From Mycoplasma sp. CSL7475-4 (GTDB lineage: Bacteria; Bacillota_I; Bacilli_A; Mycoplasmatales; Metamycoplasmataceae), in contig NZ_JANUYA010000005.1 in NCBI RefSeq assembly GCF_024834065.1, positions 1 to 64,000 on the forward strand: a stretch of 64,000 nucleotides of DNA, given 5' to 3'. The position numbers and the translations under genes are program-made. Numbering within the stretch: position 1 is the first letter of the stretch; every line of letters begins with the position of its first letter. Positions 1 to 11,624 of the stretch are shown here, in pieces. The notes below the pieces were generated by a model. That model saw only the letters and a list, made by a program, of their open reading frames with translations, was not told the DNA's origin and searched no databases.

Positions 1-710
1 TCTCAAGCGTTTGTAAATCCTTTGAATCTAATAGCCGGATAAGACGATTTTGCTGATGCAAACATCTTCTCAAGAAGTGTATTTTTTATATTTTCTAGCT
101 TTTCTAACTTACGCTGAAGAAGTGATATGATTGTTTTTACATTATCAAATAGATTGTATATATAATTTTGTTCTTGTTTGTTTTTTGTTATTTTTAATGA
201 TAAATTCACAGTTTGTGATCAATTTATATATAGTTGTGAAGTCCCTTGCTTTATAGAAAGTATTTTATTTCTTGTATGTGGTGAATACATTAAATAATAG
301 ATGAATTTTGATAAATACTCAATTTCATTTATTATTAACCTTTGAGTTCTTTGATTATAAATATATTTATCGTATTTATCTATGTGTAAGACCTTTCCGA
401 TAATATTGCCATCCATTGTTTTATCGTTCATCACCATAACTAAATTGTTTTTGTCAAGCAAGTATTTCTTTGATATATTGTTTTTATCAATTCTTAGTAG
501 TTGATCATTATATTCACCATCAAGACTATAACTTCCTATGTTTATTACAAAGTACTTGCCGTTAATATCGAAATATTTTTCAAGTGAAACTCCTGCTACA
601 CCTTTACATAATTCACCCAGCCTTTTTTGTTCTCAAGCGTTTGTTGTTTCTCGTACAATCTCAAAGTTTTTGGCAGTTTTTTGAACAAATTTACTAACAA
701 AATCAATGAA
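1..710 (-). pseudogene. hsdS: type I restriction specificity (HsdS) unit C, no start codon, runs off the window
   Basis: HsdS subunits choose the DNA target of a type I restriction-modification complex. Reading TGA as Trp, this frame is open from just after the TAA at 711-713 to the window edge. It starts with the shared stretch FVSKFVQKTAKNFE...TTNAWEQKR, continues through one target-recognition domain, and reaches a central conserved helix region (SLLQRKLEKLENIKN...LLEKMF) followed by GFTNAWE, the usual lead-in to a second recognition domain, which lies beyond base 1. No ATG or ribosome binding site is visible at its 5' end, and it is in the same frame as units B and A upstream. It therefore looks like a promoterless donor or remnant rather than an expressed gene, unless expression starts far upstream. 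Family call confident; status inferred. Confidence 0.75.
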
Positions 711-746
711 TTAACCGGTTTTTGGCTTACACTGAAGAAGTGATAT
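621..746. repeat. direct repeat 1 at hsdS unit border
   Basis: About 126 bases closely matching 1158-1283 (offset 537). It spans the end of one HsdS unit, its stop codon and the beginning of the next. Such long matches flanking different recognition domains are natural substrates for homologous exchange. Confidence 0.8.
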
Positions 747-1247
747 ATATTGATTTTTAGTTTTTATTAGTTTGAAAACTTTACTCTGCTCATCATTATT
801 AGGCAATAATATTTTGATAAATTGTATTTCTTGTATATAGTGTCTTTTATGTGAAATAGGTTCCGTCATTTTTTTATTTAATATTTCTCTGATGAGATAC
901 AAATTATTATCTTTGTTTCTGTTTACTAAAATTTTTATAGCGCTTGATTTGAGAACAAAAGGGAAATTTATAAATTTATTAAGCAATGTAAAATCATCAA
1001 ACAATATACACTCTCCTGCGTAGAAATTCAAAGAATTTGATCATCCTAAAACAGGTGTCTTATTCGCTGTTAAAATAGGTATTTTCCCATTTTCCGAAAT
1101 ATCAACATCTTTTACTATATATTTGTCCGGTCGTAAATAATCTATGATGTCAGCAACCCTTTTTTGTTCTCAAGCGTTTGTTGTTTTTTGCGTAATTTCA
1201 AAATTTTTGGCAGTTTTTTGAACAAATTTACTCACAAAATCAACAAA
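711..1247 (-). pseudogene. hsdS: HsdS half-gene unit B (single target-recognition domain), no start codon
   Basis: A second HsdS-like unit, about 178 codons, lies between two in-frame TAA codons. It begins with FVDFVSKFVQKTAKNFE and TTNAWEQKR, carries its own recognition domain unlike those of A and C, and ends ISLLQCKPKTG-stop. The DNA on both borders is nearly identical to that around unit C. It has no start codon near its 5' end and no Shine-Dalgarno sequence. Intact HsdS proteins have two recognition domains and about 400 residues, so this is half a subunit. Silent cassette or decay product are both possible. Confidence 0.7.
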
Positions 1248-1283
1248 TTAACAGGTTTTTGGCTTACACTGAAGAAGTGATAT
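1158..1283. repeat. direct repeat 2 at hsdS unit border
   Basis: Second copy of the border repeat at 621-746. Both contain the block CTCAAGCGTTTGTTGTTT (the TTNAWE coding part on the minus strand) and the block GGCTTACACTGAAGAAGTGA. Shorter pieces of the same border occur at 1-14, 108-130, 1742-1762 and, split, at 26562-26594. Confidence 0.8.
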
Positions 1284-1763
1284 GACATAATCTGCATTGT
1301 TTATCAATTTACATATTTTTGTCTGTTCATCAACTTTTGGCTTGACAATAATTATTTTGACTAAGTCTTCAACTTTTATGCTTTTGCCCATCCTCAACCC
1401 AAATGTTATAGGTTTAAGCTTTTGAATAAAATCTTTTGACTTAAATATAATTTTAAGAAAATATGGATTATATTCATTCATATCTTTTAACCGTAAAACA
1501 CTATATGCAGGGCTAGTTAGTCCATTTAGTTCAGAAAATGCAAGACCTGCAAAATACGATGAAAGATGTAACACAAAGTCAAATCTATTAACTAAATTGA
1601 ATTTTTTTATGCTTTCATTTTTTAAATAATTAACTCCAGATAATCGTTTTTGCATTCCATTATCATTCGTTGCAGTTAATATTTGTAATTTATCAAATCC
1701 TTTTTTATTCTCAAGAAACAACACATCATCTACCTTTTTTAGTTCTCAAGCGTTCGTTGTTTT
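1248..1763 (-). pseudogene. hsdS: HsdS half-gene unit A (single target-recognition domain)
   Basis: This is the most 5' of the three tandem HsdS-like units. The frame opens after a TAA at 1764-1766 with KTTNAWE, then a third, different recognition domain, and ends VISLLQCKPKTC-stop at 1248-1250. The only possible start is a GTG at 1722-1724 inside the unit, with no convincing ribosome binding site. The region upstream to 1948 holds no HsdS N-terminus. Units A, B and C share one reading frame and differ mainly in their variable domains. Same family evidence as the other units: NAWE borders and the DEQ...ISLLQ end of the domain. Confidence 0.65.
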
Positions 1764-1948
1764 TTAAAAAGATGAGCAATAAATTTGATTAAAAAATAAG
1801 TTACCGAGAATCAAAAACAATAATATTCCAGTTTACAAACTAACTATAATAAGGAATATATTCCATTAATTTTAAAAACTATAAAAATATTAAATAGAGA
1901 AAAAAAATAAATATTTTAGAATTTGTATATTAAATATAAGGAGAAAAT

Positions 1949-3385
1949 ATGAAATTAGATAATCATAAAGAAAAATTAACAATAACATCTGGACCAGCAG
2001 TTTTTTCATTAGAAATGATGAAAAATGTAATCAATGCTGGTGCAACCATAATTAGAGCAAACTTTAGCCACGGTAACATCGAAGAACAAAAGGCAAAATT
2101 TGATTTAGCAAGACAAGCCGCTAAGGAATTAGGTGTTAATGTATCATTACTATTAGACACCAAAGGTCCTGAGGTTAGAGTTGGTAAAATGAAAAATGGT
2201 GCAGTTGCTATTGCACAAGGTAAAGAATTAAAAATTCTTACAACTCCAGAGGCATACCAAAATTTAGAAGGCGATGACAATCAAGTTAGCGTTCCATACG
2301 ACATGAGTGCTGACTTAAAAGTCGGAGATAAAGTTCTATTTGATGACGGAAAACTTACTTCAACCGTAACTAAAGTAGTTCCGGGTGAAGTAACAGTTGT
2401 GACTGCAAATGCGCATGTGTTAAAAACAAACAAAAGAATTAACTTACCTAATGTAGATTTCTCTCTACCATTTTTGAGCGAAAAAGACATTAATGATGTT
2501 AAGTTTGGTGCACAATATGGAGTTGATTATATTGCAGCTTCATTTGTTAATAGTGCTAAAAATGTTAATGACTTAAGACAATTATTAAACGATAATGGTG
2601 GTGAAAAAATCCAAATTATCTCTAAGATTGAGAGCCAAATCGGAATCAATAACATCGACGAAATAATCGAAGCGAGTGATGGGATAATGATTGCACGTGG
2701 AGATTTAGGTTTAGAAATTCCTTATTACGAAGTTCCTTATTGACAACAACAAATTATTGATAAATGTCGTTCAGTAGGTAAAGTGGTCATTGTCGCAACT
2801 CAAATGCTAGACTCTTTAGAAAATAATCCACAACCAACAAGAGCAGAGGTTAGTGACGTTTATTGAGCTACATCATATGGTGCCGACTCAACAATGCTTT
2901 CAAATGAAACCGCTGCTGGAAAATACCCAGTGCGTGCCGTTGAAGTTATGCGTACAATTAACCAAAGAGCAGAAAATGATTATTATGCTAGTTCCGCATA
3001 CTCAAAATGAATCGACGAATTATTAAATAAACTTGATAAAGATAACGAACAAAATATTTTAATCTCAAAAATAGTTAAAGCAGTGCAAAATGGAGATTAC
3101 AAATACACAGTTATAGTAACCAAAGATGAATCAATATTGAGTAAACTTTCTCAATTTAGATTAAACACTGTTTTTATCGGTGTAATTGCAGACGAAAAAG
3201 CACAAACAACATTCGGAGCCACTTCAGGTGTAAAAATTCCGTACGATGCTGCCGATTTATATAAACAAATTTCAAACGACGAATCTAAAATTACCGAAGT
3301 TGAGAAATTATTAGAATTTGATAAAGACGATAAATATGTTTTAGTTCTAGAAAATGAACTAAAGTACAAAAAATTAGCTAAATAA
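1949..3385 (+). CDS. pyk: pyruvate kinase
   Basis: Transfers the phosphate of phosphoenolpyruvate to ADP, the last ATP-yielding step of glycolysis, in the cytoplasm. The 478-residue length is normal. Family signatures are clear: RANFSHG near residue 30, [10 protein letters not shown] near 70, the catalytic-lysine region IISKIESQ near 225, [12 protein letters not shown] near 250, and the C-terminal allosteric-type domain. Two or more Trp residues are encoded by TGA. An AAGGAG ribosome binding site sits 5 bases before the ATG. The stop overlaps the first base of the following nuclease gene, so pyk leads a three-gene operon with a lipoprotein nuclease and whiA. Confidence 0.97.
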
Positions 3386-4125
3386 TGAAATTCAGATATT
3401 TTTCTTCTTTATCATTAATTCCTATAATTACAACGCCTACTTTGGTCTCATGTAAAAAAATAGAAACGAATAAAAAAGAATCTGATAACAAAAATTCATC
3501 AGTTGTGGTAATGAATCATAAAATTAAATTGCAAGACAATTTACCTTATGAAATTACCGAAAATCAACTTGAAATCGATAAAGCAATAAAAATAGAAAAT
3601 ATCAACAAAATCAATGATGGCGATACTTTTCGCTTCCAAGTAAAACTTGCACACGGAATTACTTATTCATATACCAGTCGCTTTGCCGGTATAGATACTC
3701 CCGAAACACACAAATATCAAAACGGGACATTTGTTGATACCGACGGTATTCAATATGAATACGGTAAAAGAGCAGAGCAATTTACGACAAGTATTTTGCA
3801 AATGCCAAACATTGAAATATATATTGTGCCGCAAAAGACAAAAACAGGTGACGATCAGATCAGAGATATTTACGGACGAATTATCAGTATTAACTACATC
3901 AAAATCAATAATAAATGAATAAATTTGAATACTGAATTAGTGCGTTTAGGCTTTGCCCGAAAAGCATATATTTCTTTAAAACCAAGTAGTACATTTTTTA
4001 CGACCAACCAAGCTTATTATTACGAATTAAGTTCTGCACAAGAATACGCAATGAATAATAAATTAGGCATATTTGCACAAGATGCAGACTTCGCAAAAAT
4101 TTACCCGAAAGCAAAACATGAATAA
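3385..4125 (+). CDS. thermonuclease-like (SNase-fold) lipoprotein
   Basis: Predicted surface lipoprotein nuclease of 246 residues. A signal peptide ends in the lipobox TPTLVSC (Cys 23). The staphylococcal-nuclease fold follows: NDGDTFRF, then SRFAGIDTPETH, which holds the equivalents of catalytic Arg35, Asp40 and Glu43, then YGKRAEQFT, and IYGR, the likely Arg87 equivalent. One TGA Trp lies at 3916-3918. Membrane nucleases let mycoplasmas harvest host nucleic acid as precursors, and a surface role is inferred here. The start codon overlaps the pyk stop and the end overlaps whiA, so it is translationally coupled inside an operon with unrelated genes. Confidence 0.85.
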
Positions 4126-4951
4126 CGATAGCTTCACTCAATTAATTAAAAATGAAATTTTCAGTAAAAAGAAAAACAAAAATGAAATTATAGAGTTTTT
4201 GCGTGGTTTTATTTTTGCAAATGCAGTTATTGATAATAAGATAAAACTTAAAATAAGTAATCAGGACACACGTCAAAATATTATTAAAATGTTGCGTGTA
4301 GTTAAGATTAAAGCCGAATTAAACCAAACTGTTATTTATTTAGATGTCAATGATTTTGACTTAAGCTTTAACTTCCCTATTCCTAATTACTTTTTTGCTG
4401 GCGTTTTTGTTGGCGGTGGGACAATAAGTGGTTTAAAACGTTCATCTTATCACTTACAATTGAGTTCAAATTATGAAAAAATAATTGAAGGACTTCAAAA
4501 AAAATTGAACGAATATGATTTTGGTTTTCAAAAAATTAAACATAAAAGTAAATACCTAATTTATGTTAAAAAATACGAAAAAATTTCAGATTTTCTTAAA
4601 GCTATTGATGCTATTAAATCAATGTTTGCGTTTGAAGATTCACGCATTAAACGAGATTTTGATAACTCTATGAATCGGATAAATAATGTTGATGTTGCCA
4701 ATATTAAAAAAATAGTGACTTCAAACCAAAAACACATTCAAAATATAAATTACTTAAAACAACACAATTTGGCACAATATTTCAATGAAAACCAGTTAAA
4801 TTTATTCGAATTGCTCTTACAAAACCCCCAAGAGAGTTTAACTAATTTAGTGATTTTATTCACATCTAATTTTGATGTTAAAATTTCAAAAAGTGGAATT
4901 AATCATTGATTAAAAAAACTGGATAAAATTGTCAACGAACACCATCATTAA
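4118..4951 (+). CDS. whiA: WhiA-type DNA-binding regulator
   Basis: WhiA proteins join a LAGLIDADG-homing-endonuclease-like domain to a C-terminal helix-turn-helix; in Gram-positives they affect cell division and in mycoplasmas ribosomal gene expression. Seen here: FLRGFIFANA near residue 35 and YFFAGVFVGGGTISG near 95 (the two LAGLIDADG-like helices, both with Asp/Glu replaced, as usual for WhiA), FEDSRIKRDFDNSMNR near 185, and the HTH end SKSGINHWLKKLDKI. I chose the ATG at 4118 because the family N-terminus begins about there; an upstream ATG at 4073 lies inside the nuclease gene. 277 residues, slightly shorter than usual. A terminator overlaps its stop codon. Confidence 0.88.
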
Positions 4952-4964
4952 AATGGTGTTTTTT
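4940..4964 (+). terminator. intrinsic terminator after whiA
   Basis: CACCAT / ATGGTG stem with a 7-base loop followed by TTTTTT. The left arm overlaps the last His codons and precedes the whiA stop at 4949-4951. Confidence 0.8.
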
Positions 4965-5045
4965 GTTTGCAATGATAAAAATTACAATAAGTGGTACAAT
5001 AAATATATAAAACTTAAGATTTATATTAAATCGTAGAATGGGTTT

Positions 5046-5960
5046 ATGAAAATTTTCAATTATTTTAAATATTTAACCAAAAACATATTAATCAATTTTG
5101 CAATAATAATAATTGTTGTCTTTTTACTTCATTTCACATTTGCTTCAATGCTAATAAACGACTATAATATTACACAAAGTTTCCAGTATATTGCAAATAT
5201 TTTAATATTTAAATATGGCACAGTAAAAAGCCAATCCAATGTGGATGTTACTAAGCTTTATTCAACATATTTCGGCAACACAATTTATTTAGTTTCAACT
5301 AGTTTTATCATCAGCTTTGTGATTGGTTTTTATTTAGCTTACTTATTAGCCCGTAAAAATAAAGCAATATCGTTAAAATCAATTAATATTGCCATTTTCA
5401 TTTTTAGTTCAGTACCAATTTTTATTCTTGGCCCGATCGCAATAATTTTCAATAAAACATTGAACTTACCGACTGTTTTTATTGATTTATATATAGGCAA
5501 TTATTGAGAAACTTTTCTCTCAATAATTACACCTGTTGTTATTTTGTCTTTAGTTGTAATTCCGCTCGTGGTTGGATTTAACTATTCAAGTTTAAAAGAA
5601 ATAATACAGAGCGAATATTATTCATGAGCAAAGGCTAACGGAGTATCAAATCACAAAATATTTTGGAATGTTGTCTTTAGAAATTGAATCTCTAGCGGCT
5701 TACAAAAAATTGTTTTTATATATATTTATCTAGTCACTTACTCAATGATTATTGAAAGATTTTTCTACATACCAGGTCAATCATTTATTTTTCAATATTT
5801 AAACAACCCAGACTATTTAAATTTGTTAATGTATTCAATTTTAATGAATATAACTTTAATTTTTTTGATTAAATCAATTACTGATTTAATTGTGTATATT
5901 TTAGACATCAAAAAAGTTTATACAATTGTAAGGATAGGAGGTTATAAATGAAAAAAATAA
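5046..5960 (+). CDS. ABC transporter permease, Opp/Nik (OppB-like) type
   Basis: Integral membrane subunit of a binding-protein-dependent importer, 304 residues when TGA is Trp. Hydrophobic segments are spread through the protein. The EAA-type cytoplasmic loop that docks the ATPase is seen near residue 195 (EYYSWAKANGVSNHKIFWN). It is more divergent than the OppB encoded at 37-38 kb. The TAA stop overlaps the start of the next permease by 13 bases. It is the first gene of an operon running to the ZIP transporter, with a TACAAT -10-like box at 4995-5000. The substrate cannot be told from the sequence. Confidence 0.8.
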
Positions 5961-7039
5961 ACAGTTTTAGTTTTAAAAATATTAAACCTCCACGCAATGA
6001 AGTTTTAAATATTCAAAGTTCATTTAAGCGATTTTGAAACAAATTTTTCAGCTCAAAAACCGCAATAATTTCTTTGATTACTTTATGCTTAATTGTCTTA
6101 TCAGTGATTATTTCGTTAATTTTTTATCAACAAAGTTATAATCAAGCGATTAATAATTCATACGCTTTAAACACTGAGTTGCCATCGAGCTTAACTGGTT
6201 TTAAACTATTAATTCTGCCCGAAAGTGAAGAATTAAATGTTTATCGTGAATTTGCTAAACAATACCCTAAATCAGTATTTATTGAACGCATCTTCGATGA
6301 TTCTGACGGATTGATAACATACCTTGTTAAATTTAATGCATATAATTTATTTAACGATAATTCCTTGCACCTATTAGGAACTAATTCGCAAGGTATTGAC
6401 AACTATGCAAGACTGATATACTCGTTTGCAAATTTAATGTTAATTTCAACAATTTCAGTGTTGATATCAATATTTTTATCAATATTTATTGGCGGTTTTG
6501 TTGCTATTTACTTTAAAAAAGAAATTGCAAAAATCTATGACAAAATTTTTACCACATTCGCTCTAATTCCATATCTTTTGTTTGCTTTAATATTATTTTT
6601 AGTACTTAAAAACAATTTAATAAATTCGATAATAATTTTTAGTACTATTTCGACAATCGCACTTTCGCTTAACGCATACCAAAAAAGTGTTGAAATTTTA
6701 CGCAATGAATTTATAAATGCCGAAAAAGCAATTGGCTTTACTCGTTGAAATTTATTTAGCAAAACTCTTATAAAACCTTTAATTTTCAATCAACCAATTC
6801 AGGCAATTGAACAAATTGTTTTAATTTTCATATCATACTCGGCCATATCAATTTTTGACATCAACAAAACAGTTTTAACGCTTGGAACAATTATTCTAGA
6901 AGCCCTAAATTTATCAGATATAAATCCCGCATACATTATAGTAACTTCACTGATGACAACTTTTTATGTATTCTCTTTAAAATTCATTGCTTTTGAGTTA
7001 AATAGTGCGTACATCAATCAAAGGAGTTATTATGAATAA
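5948..7039 (+). CDS. ABC transporter permease, Opp/Nik (OppC-like) type
   Basis: Second membrane subunit of the same importer, 363 residues. It has an N-terminal membrane segment (about residues 42-63), a non-membrane stretch of roughly 85 residues, then a block of transmembrane helices with the EAA loop near residue 245 (NEFINAEKAIGFTRWN). The layout with a long first outer loop matches OppC/DppC. The start at 5948 has an AGGAGG site 8 bases upstream and overlaps the end of the previous permease; its own stop overlaps the following lipoprotein start. No ATPase gene follows, which is unusual. Confidence 0.78.
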
Positions 7040-9167
7040 AAAACTAATGTTATCACTAATAACTTGTTCAACCTTACCTGTTGTTGCGGTAGCGTGCTCA
7101 AAGACTCATATTGCTAAAAATATATATATTATCGAAAAAAACGAATCGAACCCTAATTACAATGGCTTTGAAAAAGTTAGCGGTGTTTACGGCAAAAGAA
7201 AAACTTTGCACGATTCATTAATTGGCAATTATTTACTGCGTTATAAATATATTGGTCAAGTAAATTTCGATTACTTAAATAACTACTTTTTTGCTAATGG
7301 TATTAGTGCTAGATTTTTAAAATTTGGTTTGATTAATAAAATTGAAATTACTGACAAAGACAACAATGTTTCAGTATTTGATAGCGACGATGATGACATT
7401 TTTAAAAATCCCAAAGATCATCTAAAACGTGATATAAACAGAGGTTATAAAAATTATATTTATACATTGCAATCACAAAATCCACGATCAATCAATTCAG
7501 CTAATTTTAAACAAAAACTTGGTAAGGCTAAAAATATTAAATTTTTCTTTAAAAGTGAACAATATTGGTTTGATAATCAAGGCAAAAAAACAATTCAAAG
7601 CATTACCCCAAACGATTTACGCCAATCAATTATTAGTGCAAATTTAAATCAAGAACAGATTCATAATTTAAATTTGTTAGGTTTTGATAATGACTTAGAC
7701 AATGAAAACAATTTTAATTCGAAATTTGCTCAATTCAATTTAACAAACATCACTAACAGCGATTTATTTTTAAGCGAAATTATCGAAAATAAAATGTTTT
7801 CAGCCTATAAAGCAAATCATTATGCGGGTGCTTACTTTCTTCAATCAAACGATTTAAAACACACCAAGTATAAAAGCCTAAATAACGACCCTATTGAGTA
7901 CGTAATTATCAAATACAATCCCGTTGGAAAAATAGATAATCAAACACACAGAATCCATATTTTAAACGAATATGAACAAGGTTTAGTATCGGCACAGGAC
8001 ATTTCGATTTTTAACGATATTCAGCAAAACGAATTGATTAGAAAATTTAAAGCCAACGATCCAAATGTGAAATTAAATATCATTAGAACTAAAAATAATA
8101 GTGCTAATCAATATTTAACATTCAATTTAAATCCCAATCTAGAGGCAATGGATGATTTGTATAAGCTATTAATGTATGGCACAAAAGATAATAATAAAAT
8201 CGACTGGAGAAATTTTTATAGCGGTTTAGGTTTTGAGTTTCGAAATAACATTACTCAAATTATTGATAAATTTTCACTTAACTACACAGTCAATAAAACT
8301 CAGTACTACGATAATTTCATTTCAGCAGAATCTCTAATATCAAATGCCAAAAATACAAATTATGTACGCATCATAGACGCAATTGATCATTTGAATAAAA
8401 ACATCTTGTTTTTGGGCGATAAAGTATATGAATATTACTCTGAAGAAAACAAAAATCACTATTATACAAAAGATAGTTATCTAGATATATACGAACAACT
8501 TAAAGCTCCTAAATTTGAGCAGATTAAAACTAATATTAAACAAATGCTCGATAAGTTTTACGCAACTTTAAACACAGCACAAAAAAGCCAAAAAATTCAA
8601 TTTATTATTCCCTTAGATTTAGAAAAAATAGAAACAAAATTATTGAGTGTATTGAAAAACCTATTCAATAGTATTGATGAGCGTTTAGAGATTAAAATTG
8701 TTGATTTAGATAATAATTTAGCCAAAGTATATTACACAAATTTCAATGCAAATCAGGACAATACTATTGATTATTTAATTGATGTTGTTAAAACTCAAAA
8801 CATTCTAAAAGCTCTTGACTATATCGACTTCAATCGTTTTGTTTACCTAAATAAATTTAAACAATTTATGTTACAAAGTTTAAACATAAATAATTTTGGT
8901 GATGATTTAGATGATTTAGCACAAAATTCAGCCGATTTTGAAGCAAAAATTAAAAAAGCTATTTTCGATTTGCATTCACAATATAACTATTTTGATATTA
9001 TTAAAATTATTAATGAGATTAAAATAGTTTACTCTGTGCCATACAATGTTGCATTAAATGTTGATTTAGCAAATTTCAGATACGAATTAATTCAACCTTG
9101 ATTTATTAAACCGACACGTGATGATGAATTAATTTATTTCGAAGATATTAAAATAGGAGAGGATTAA
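7032..9167 (+). CDS. lipoprotein, probable substrate-binding protein of the adjacent permeases
   Basis: 711-residue lipoprotein with lipobox PVVAVAC (Cys 22), exported and lipid-anchored outside the membrane. Size and position right after two Opp-type permeases suggest a family 5 solute-binding protein (OppA/NikA-like); the C-terminal stretch YSVPYNVALNVDLANFRY is reminiscent of that family, but I cannot see a decisive signature. An in-frame GTG lies upstream at 7005, but the ATG at 7032 has AAGGAG 6 bases before it and starts the signal peptide. The stop overlaps the next lipoprotein start. Function inferred mainly from context. Confidence 0.65.
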
Positions 9168-11056
9168 TGAAAAAACGCTTACTTTTACTTACCCCAATAA
9201 TTTCAATACCATTTGTTGCTGCTAGTTGTAGTAATAATTTTAGTATTGAGGTTAACAGTAAAATTGAGTATGGCGTATTTGACAATAATTTATTGAGTTC
9301 ATATACAAAACAACAGCTTGAAATCATTAATCAATATACACCGATTTTGACCTCAAAACAATTTAAAGTTAAATCAAACGACATAAAATTCGAACAGGAT
9401 GATATTGTTGTCAAAAACAACAATAAAAGCGAGAAAATAAGCAAATTTATTCCAAACTTTAAATATTTAAAACCGCTTAAACTACATTTTGTAACTAATG
9501 GTAATTTTAAATATATTCAAGGAGATCAAAGTGTCGACGACTTAACAAGTTATGATGTTTTATTCCAAAAATATGACTATGTCTTTGGCAACACACAAGC
9601 CAATTGACCTGATATATTCAGTATTGTTAAACAAATTGCATCATCAGAGTTGAATGATTCATTGAATATTCTAAATCCCAATTTTATTTCAACAAGATGA
9701 ATGAGAGCTAAAGCTTGAATCAAAAACGATGAACAAATTAAATACTGAGAGGATTTAATTCTTTTGGAATTGAAGCGCTTTAGTTTTTCTAATTTAGCAC
9801 AGATAGCAAGAGTCAAAATTACACCTGTGAGTTTTATTGAGGGCATAAGAGATGATCGATTTGTCAATGCTCCTATAATTAAAATTGATTTTTTAGATCA
9901 AAATAATCAATCTTTATTGAGTAAACAAATACGAGATCAAGAATGAATAATTGGTCTAAAAAACAATCAATATTTATTGAAAAACACTGAACAAAACCGT
10001 AATACATACACATCATTGTTCAGAGATTATAATTCAAAAAGCAATTTCAATCATACACTCGATATTGATGATGACGAAATACTATTCAATGAGTATGTTA
10101 ATGGTTATTTTGGTTCCGAAACATTATTAAAATATACAAACCCACTGGCTTTAACTGATAATCAATACGAGTATTATGTAAACCCTAGCTACAATTTCAA
10201 TAAGGTTACAGCACGTTCATTTTTATGATTTCTAAATAACGATGAAAAATATTTTAAACTTGAAGTTCCATCTTGAAGACAACATATAGACGCCAAATAC
10301 GAAATAGTTGATAAAAAAATAGATCATAAATATTTAAACGACACTAACTCATTAATTGAGTTAAAAATTAAAGTCACAACTCAAAAAGGCGAAGTTAAAT
10401 ATTTTAAATGATATTCAATCGACATCAACGCTCACTACCACACATTTGCTAAATACAAAATCACTCCTGATTTAAACTTTAGAAATCCTTTAACTTATGG
10501 TTGAAAAGAAGGCTTACCAAAAGAACAAAAAAATTCAGTCAATGAAATAATTGACCCAAATGTATTTTTTGAACAAATATTATTGAAATTAATGAGTATT
10601 CAAGTGTATCGCATTAGAAATAATTTAACAATTTTTGATAACGTTCCAATGTCCAAATTCGAAGCTCATCGTGTACAAGATCGCAAAGTGATTATTGAAA
10701 CTTTAAAAAGTTTGTTAGGTTTAGATGTTTTTAAATATTTAATTGGTCAAAATAGCAGCGAAGAAACCTGAGTTGATGATATTAGCGTAGAGTTTGTTGG
10801 CTTAGACGATGAAGCGGGCTGTGTTTTGCTTAAAGTAGATTTATTAGATAAAAATAAAAAAACATTACTTAGTTCGCAAAATCAAGAAAAAATTATAAAA
10901 TGATATGGGTTTAATGGTGTTGATAACACCAAGATTAACAATCAAATAAGTACTTATAATATTGAAGATTTATCTCTTGAATATTTATTAAAAAATAATA
11001 ATGAAAAATTAGCAGACGTGAATAATATTATCAATTATTTTACGTGAAAGGAATAG
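9167..11056 (+). CDS. lipoprotein of unknown function
   Basis: 629-residue lipoprotein with lipobox PFVAASC (Cys 21), translated with about a dozen TGA Trp codons. I do not recognise the family. Visible are two loosely similar regions rich in Asp, Asn and Leu, each with phrases like IDFLDQNNQSLLSKQ (about residue 245) and VDLLDKNKKTLLSSQ (about residue 555), which suggests an internal duplication. It starts within the previous gene's stop and ends one base before the next lipoprotein, so it belongs to the permease/ZIP operon. A role in ligand capture for that importer is only a guess. Confidence 0.6.
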
Positions 11057-11057
11057 T

Positions 11058-11624
11058 ATGAAAAAATGATTAAAATCACTCATACCTGTTCTCTCTTTTA
11101 CTCCGGTAATTTTAAGCGCCTCGTGTTTATTGGACGGTAGTTATGACAAGATTCAAGGCCAAATAGATTTTGAACAACTTAACGAACAAAATTTTAAAAA
11201 CATTAAAGAAGACAGTATACGTATTGAGTGGAAAAACAATAATAGTGAACAATTCATTAACAATATTGTTTTGCCTGAACTAAACGCAATCAAAACGCAA
11301 GAACAAGCAGTTAAATTTATAGAAAAATACTTCTTAATTAAGCTAATTGCCAAAAGACCACATCAAGGATGAGACGGCAACGGAAGTTATTCACATATAC
11401 ACGAAGAAGTGATTGGCAATGTGTTTAAAGATCACGAGAAAGTGTTGAAATTTGAAATGTTTGTTGTAAGCAATAATTCTCACTTTTTAACTTACAATAG
11501 CGAGAAAAAAATTATTGAGTTCAAAGCTAAATTAGCATCGCAAAATGCCGAAAAAAACGACAATAAACGTCCATTGTATTATTTTGAATACAATTTTCAA
11601 ATCAGCACAAAAGGAGCTAGATAA
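11058..11624 (+). CDS. small lipoprotein of unknown function
   Basis: 188-residue lipoprotein; its signal peptide ends LSASC (Cys 23). The ribosome binding site AAGGAAT overlaps the stop of the preceding gene. No family recognised. The mature part has a short stretch with Gly and His (HQGWDGNGSYSHIHEE, about residues 99-114) that could bind metal, fitting the ZIP transporter that follows with a 1-base overlap. The metal idea is inference from context. Confidence 0.6.

Noticed and set aside
4118-4951. WhiA gene as an active LAGLIDADG homing endonuclease
   Set aside because: Catalytic Asp residues of the LAGLIDADG helices are replaced and a WhiA-type helix-turn-helix end is present.
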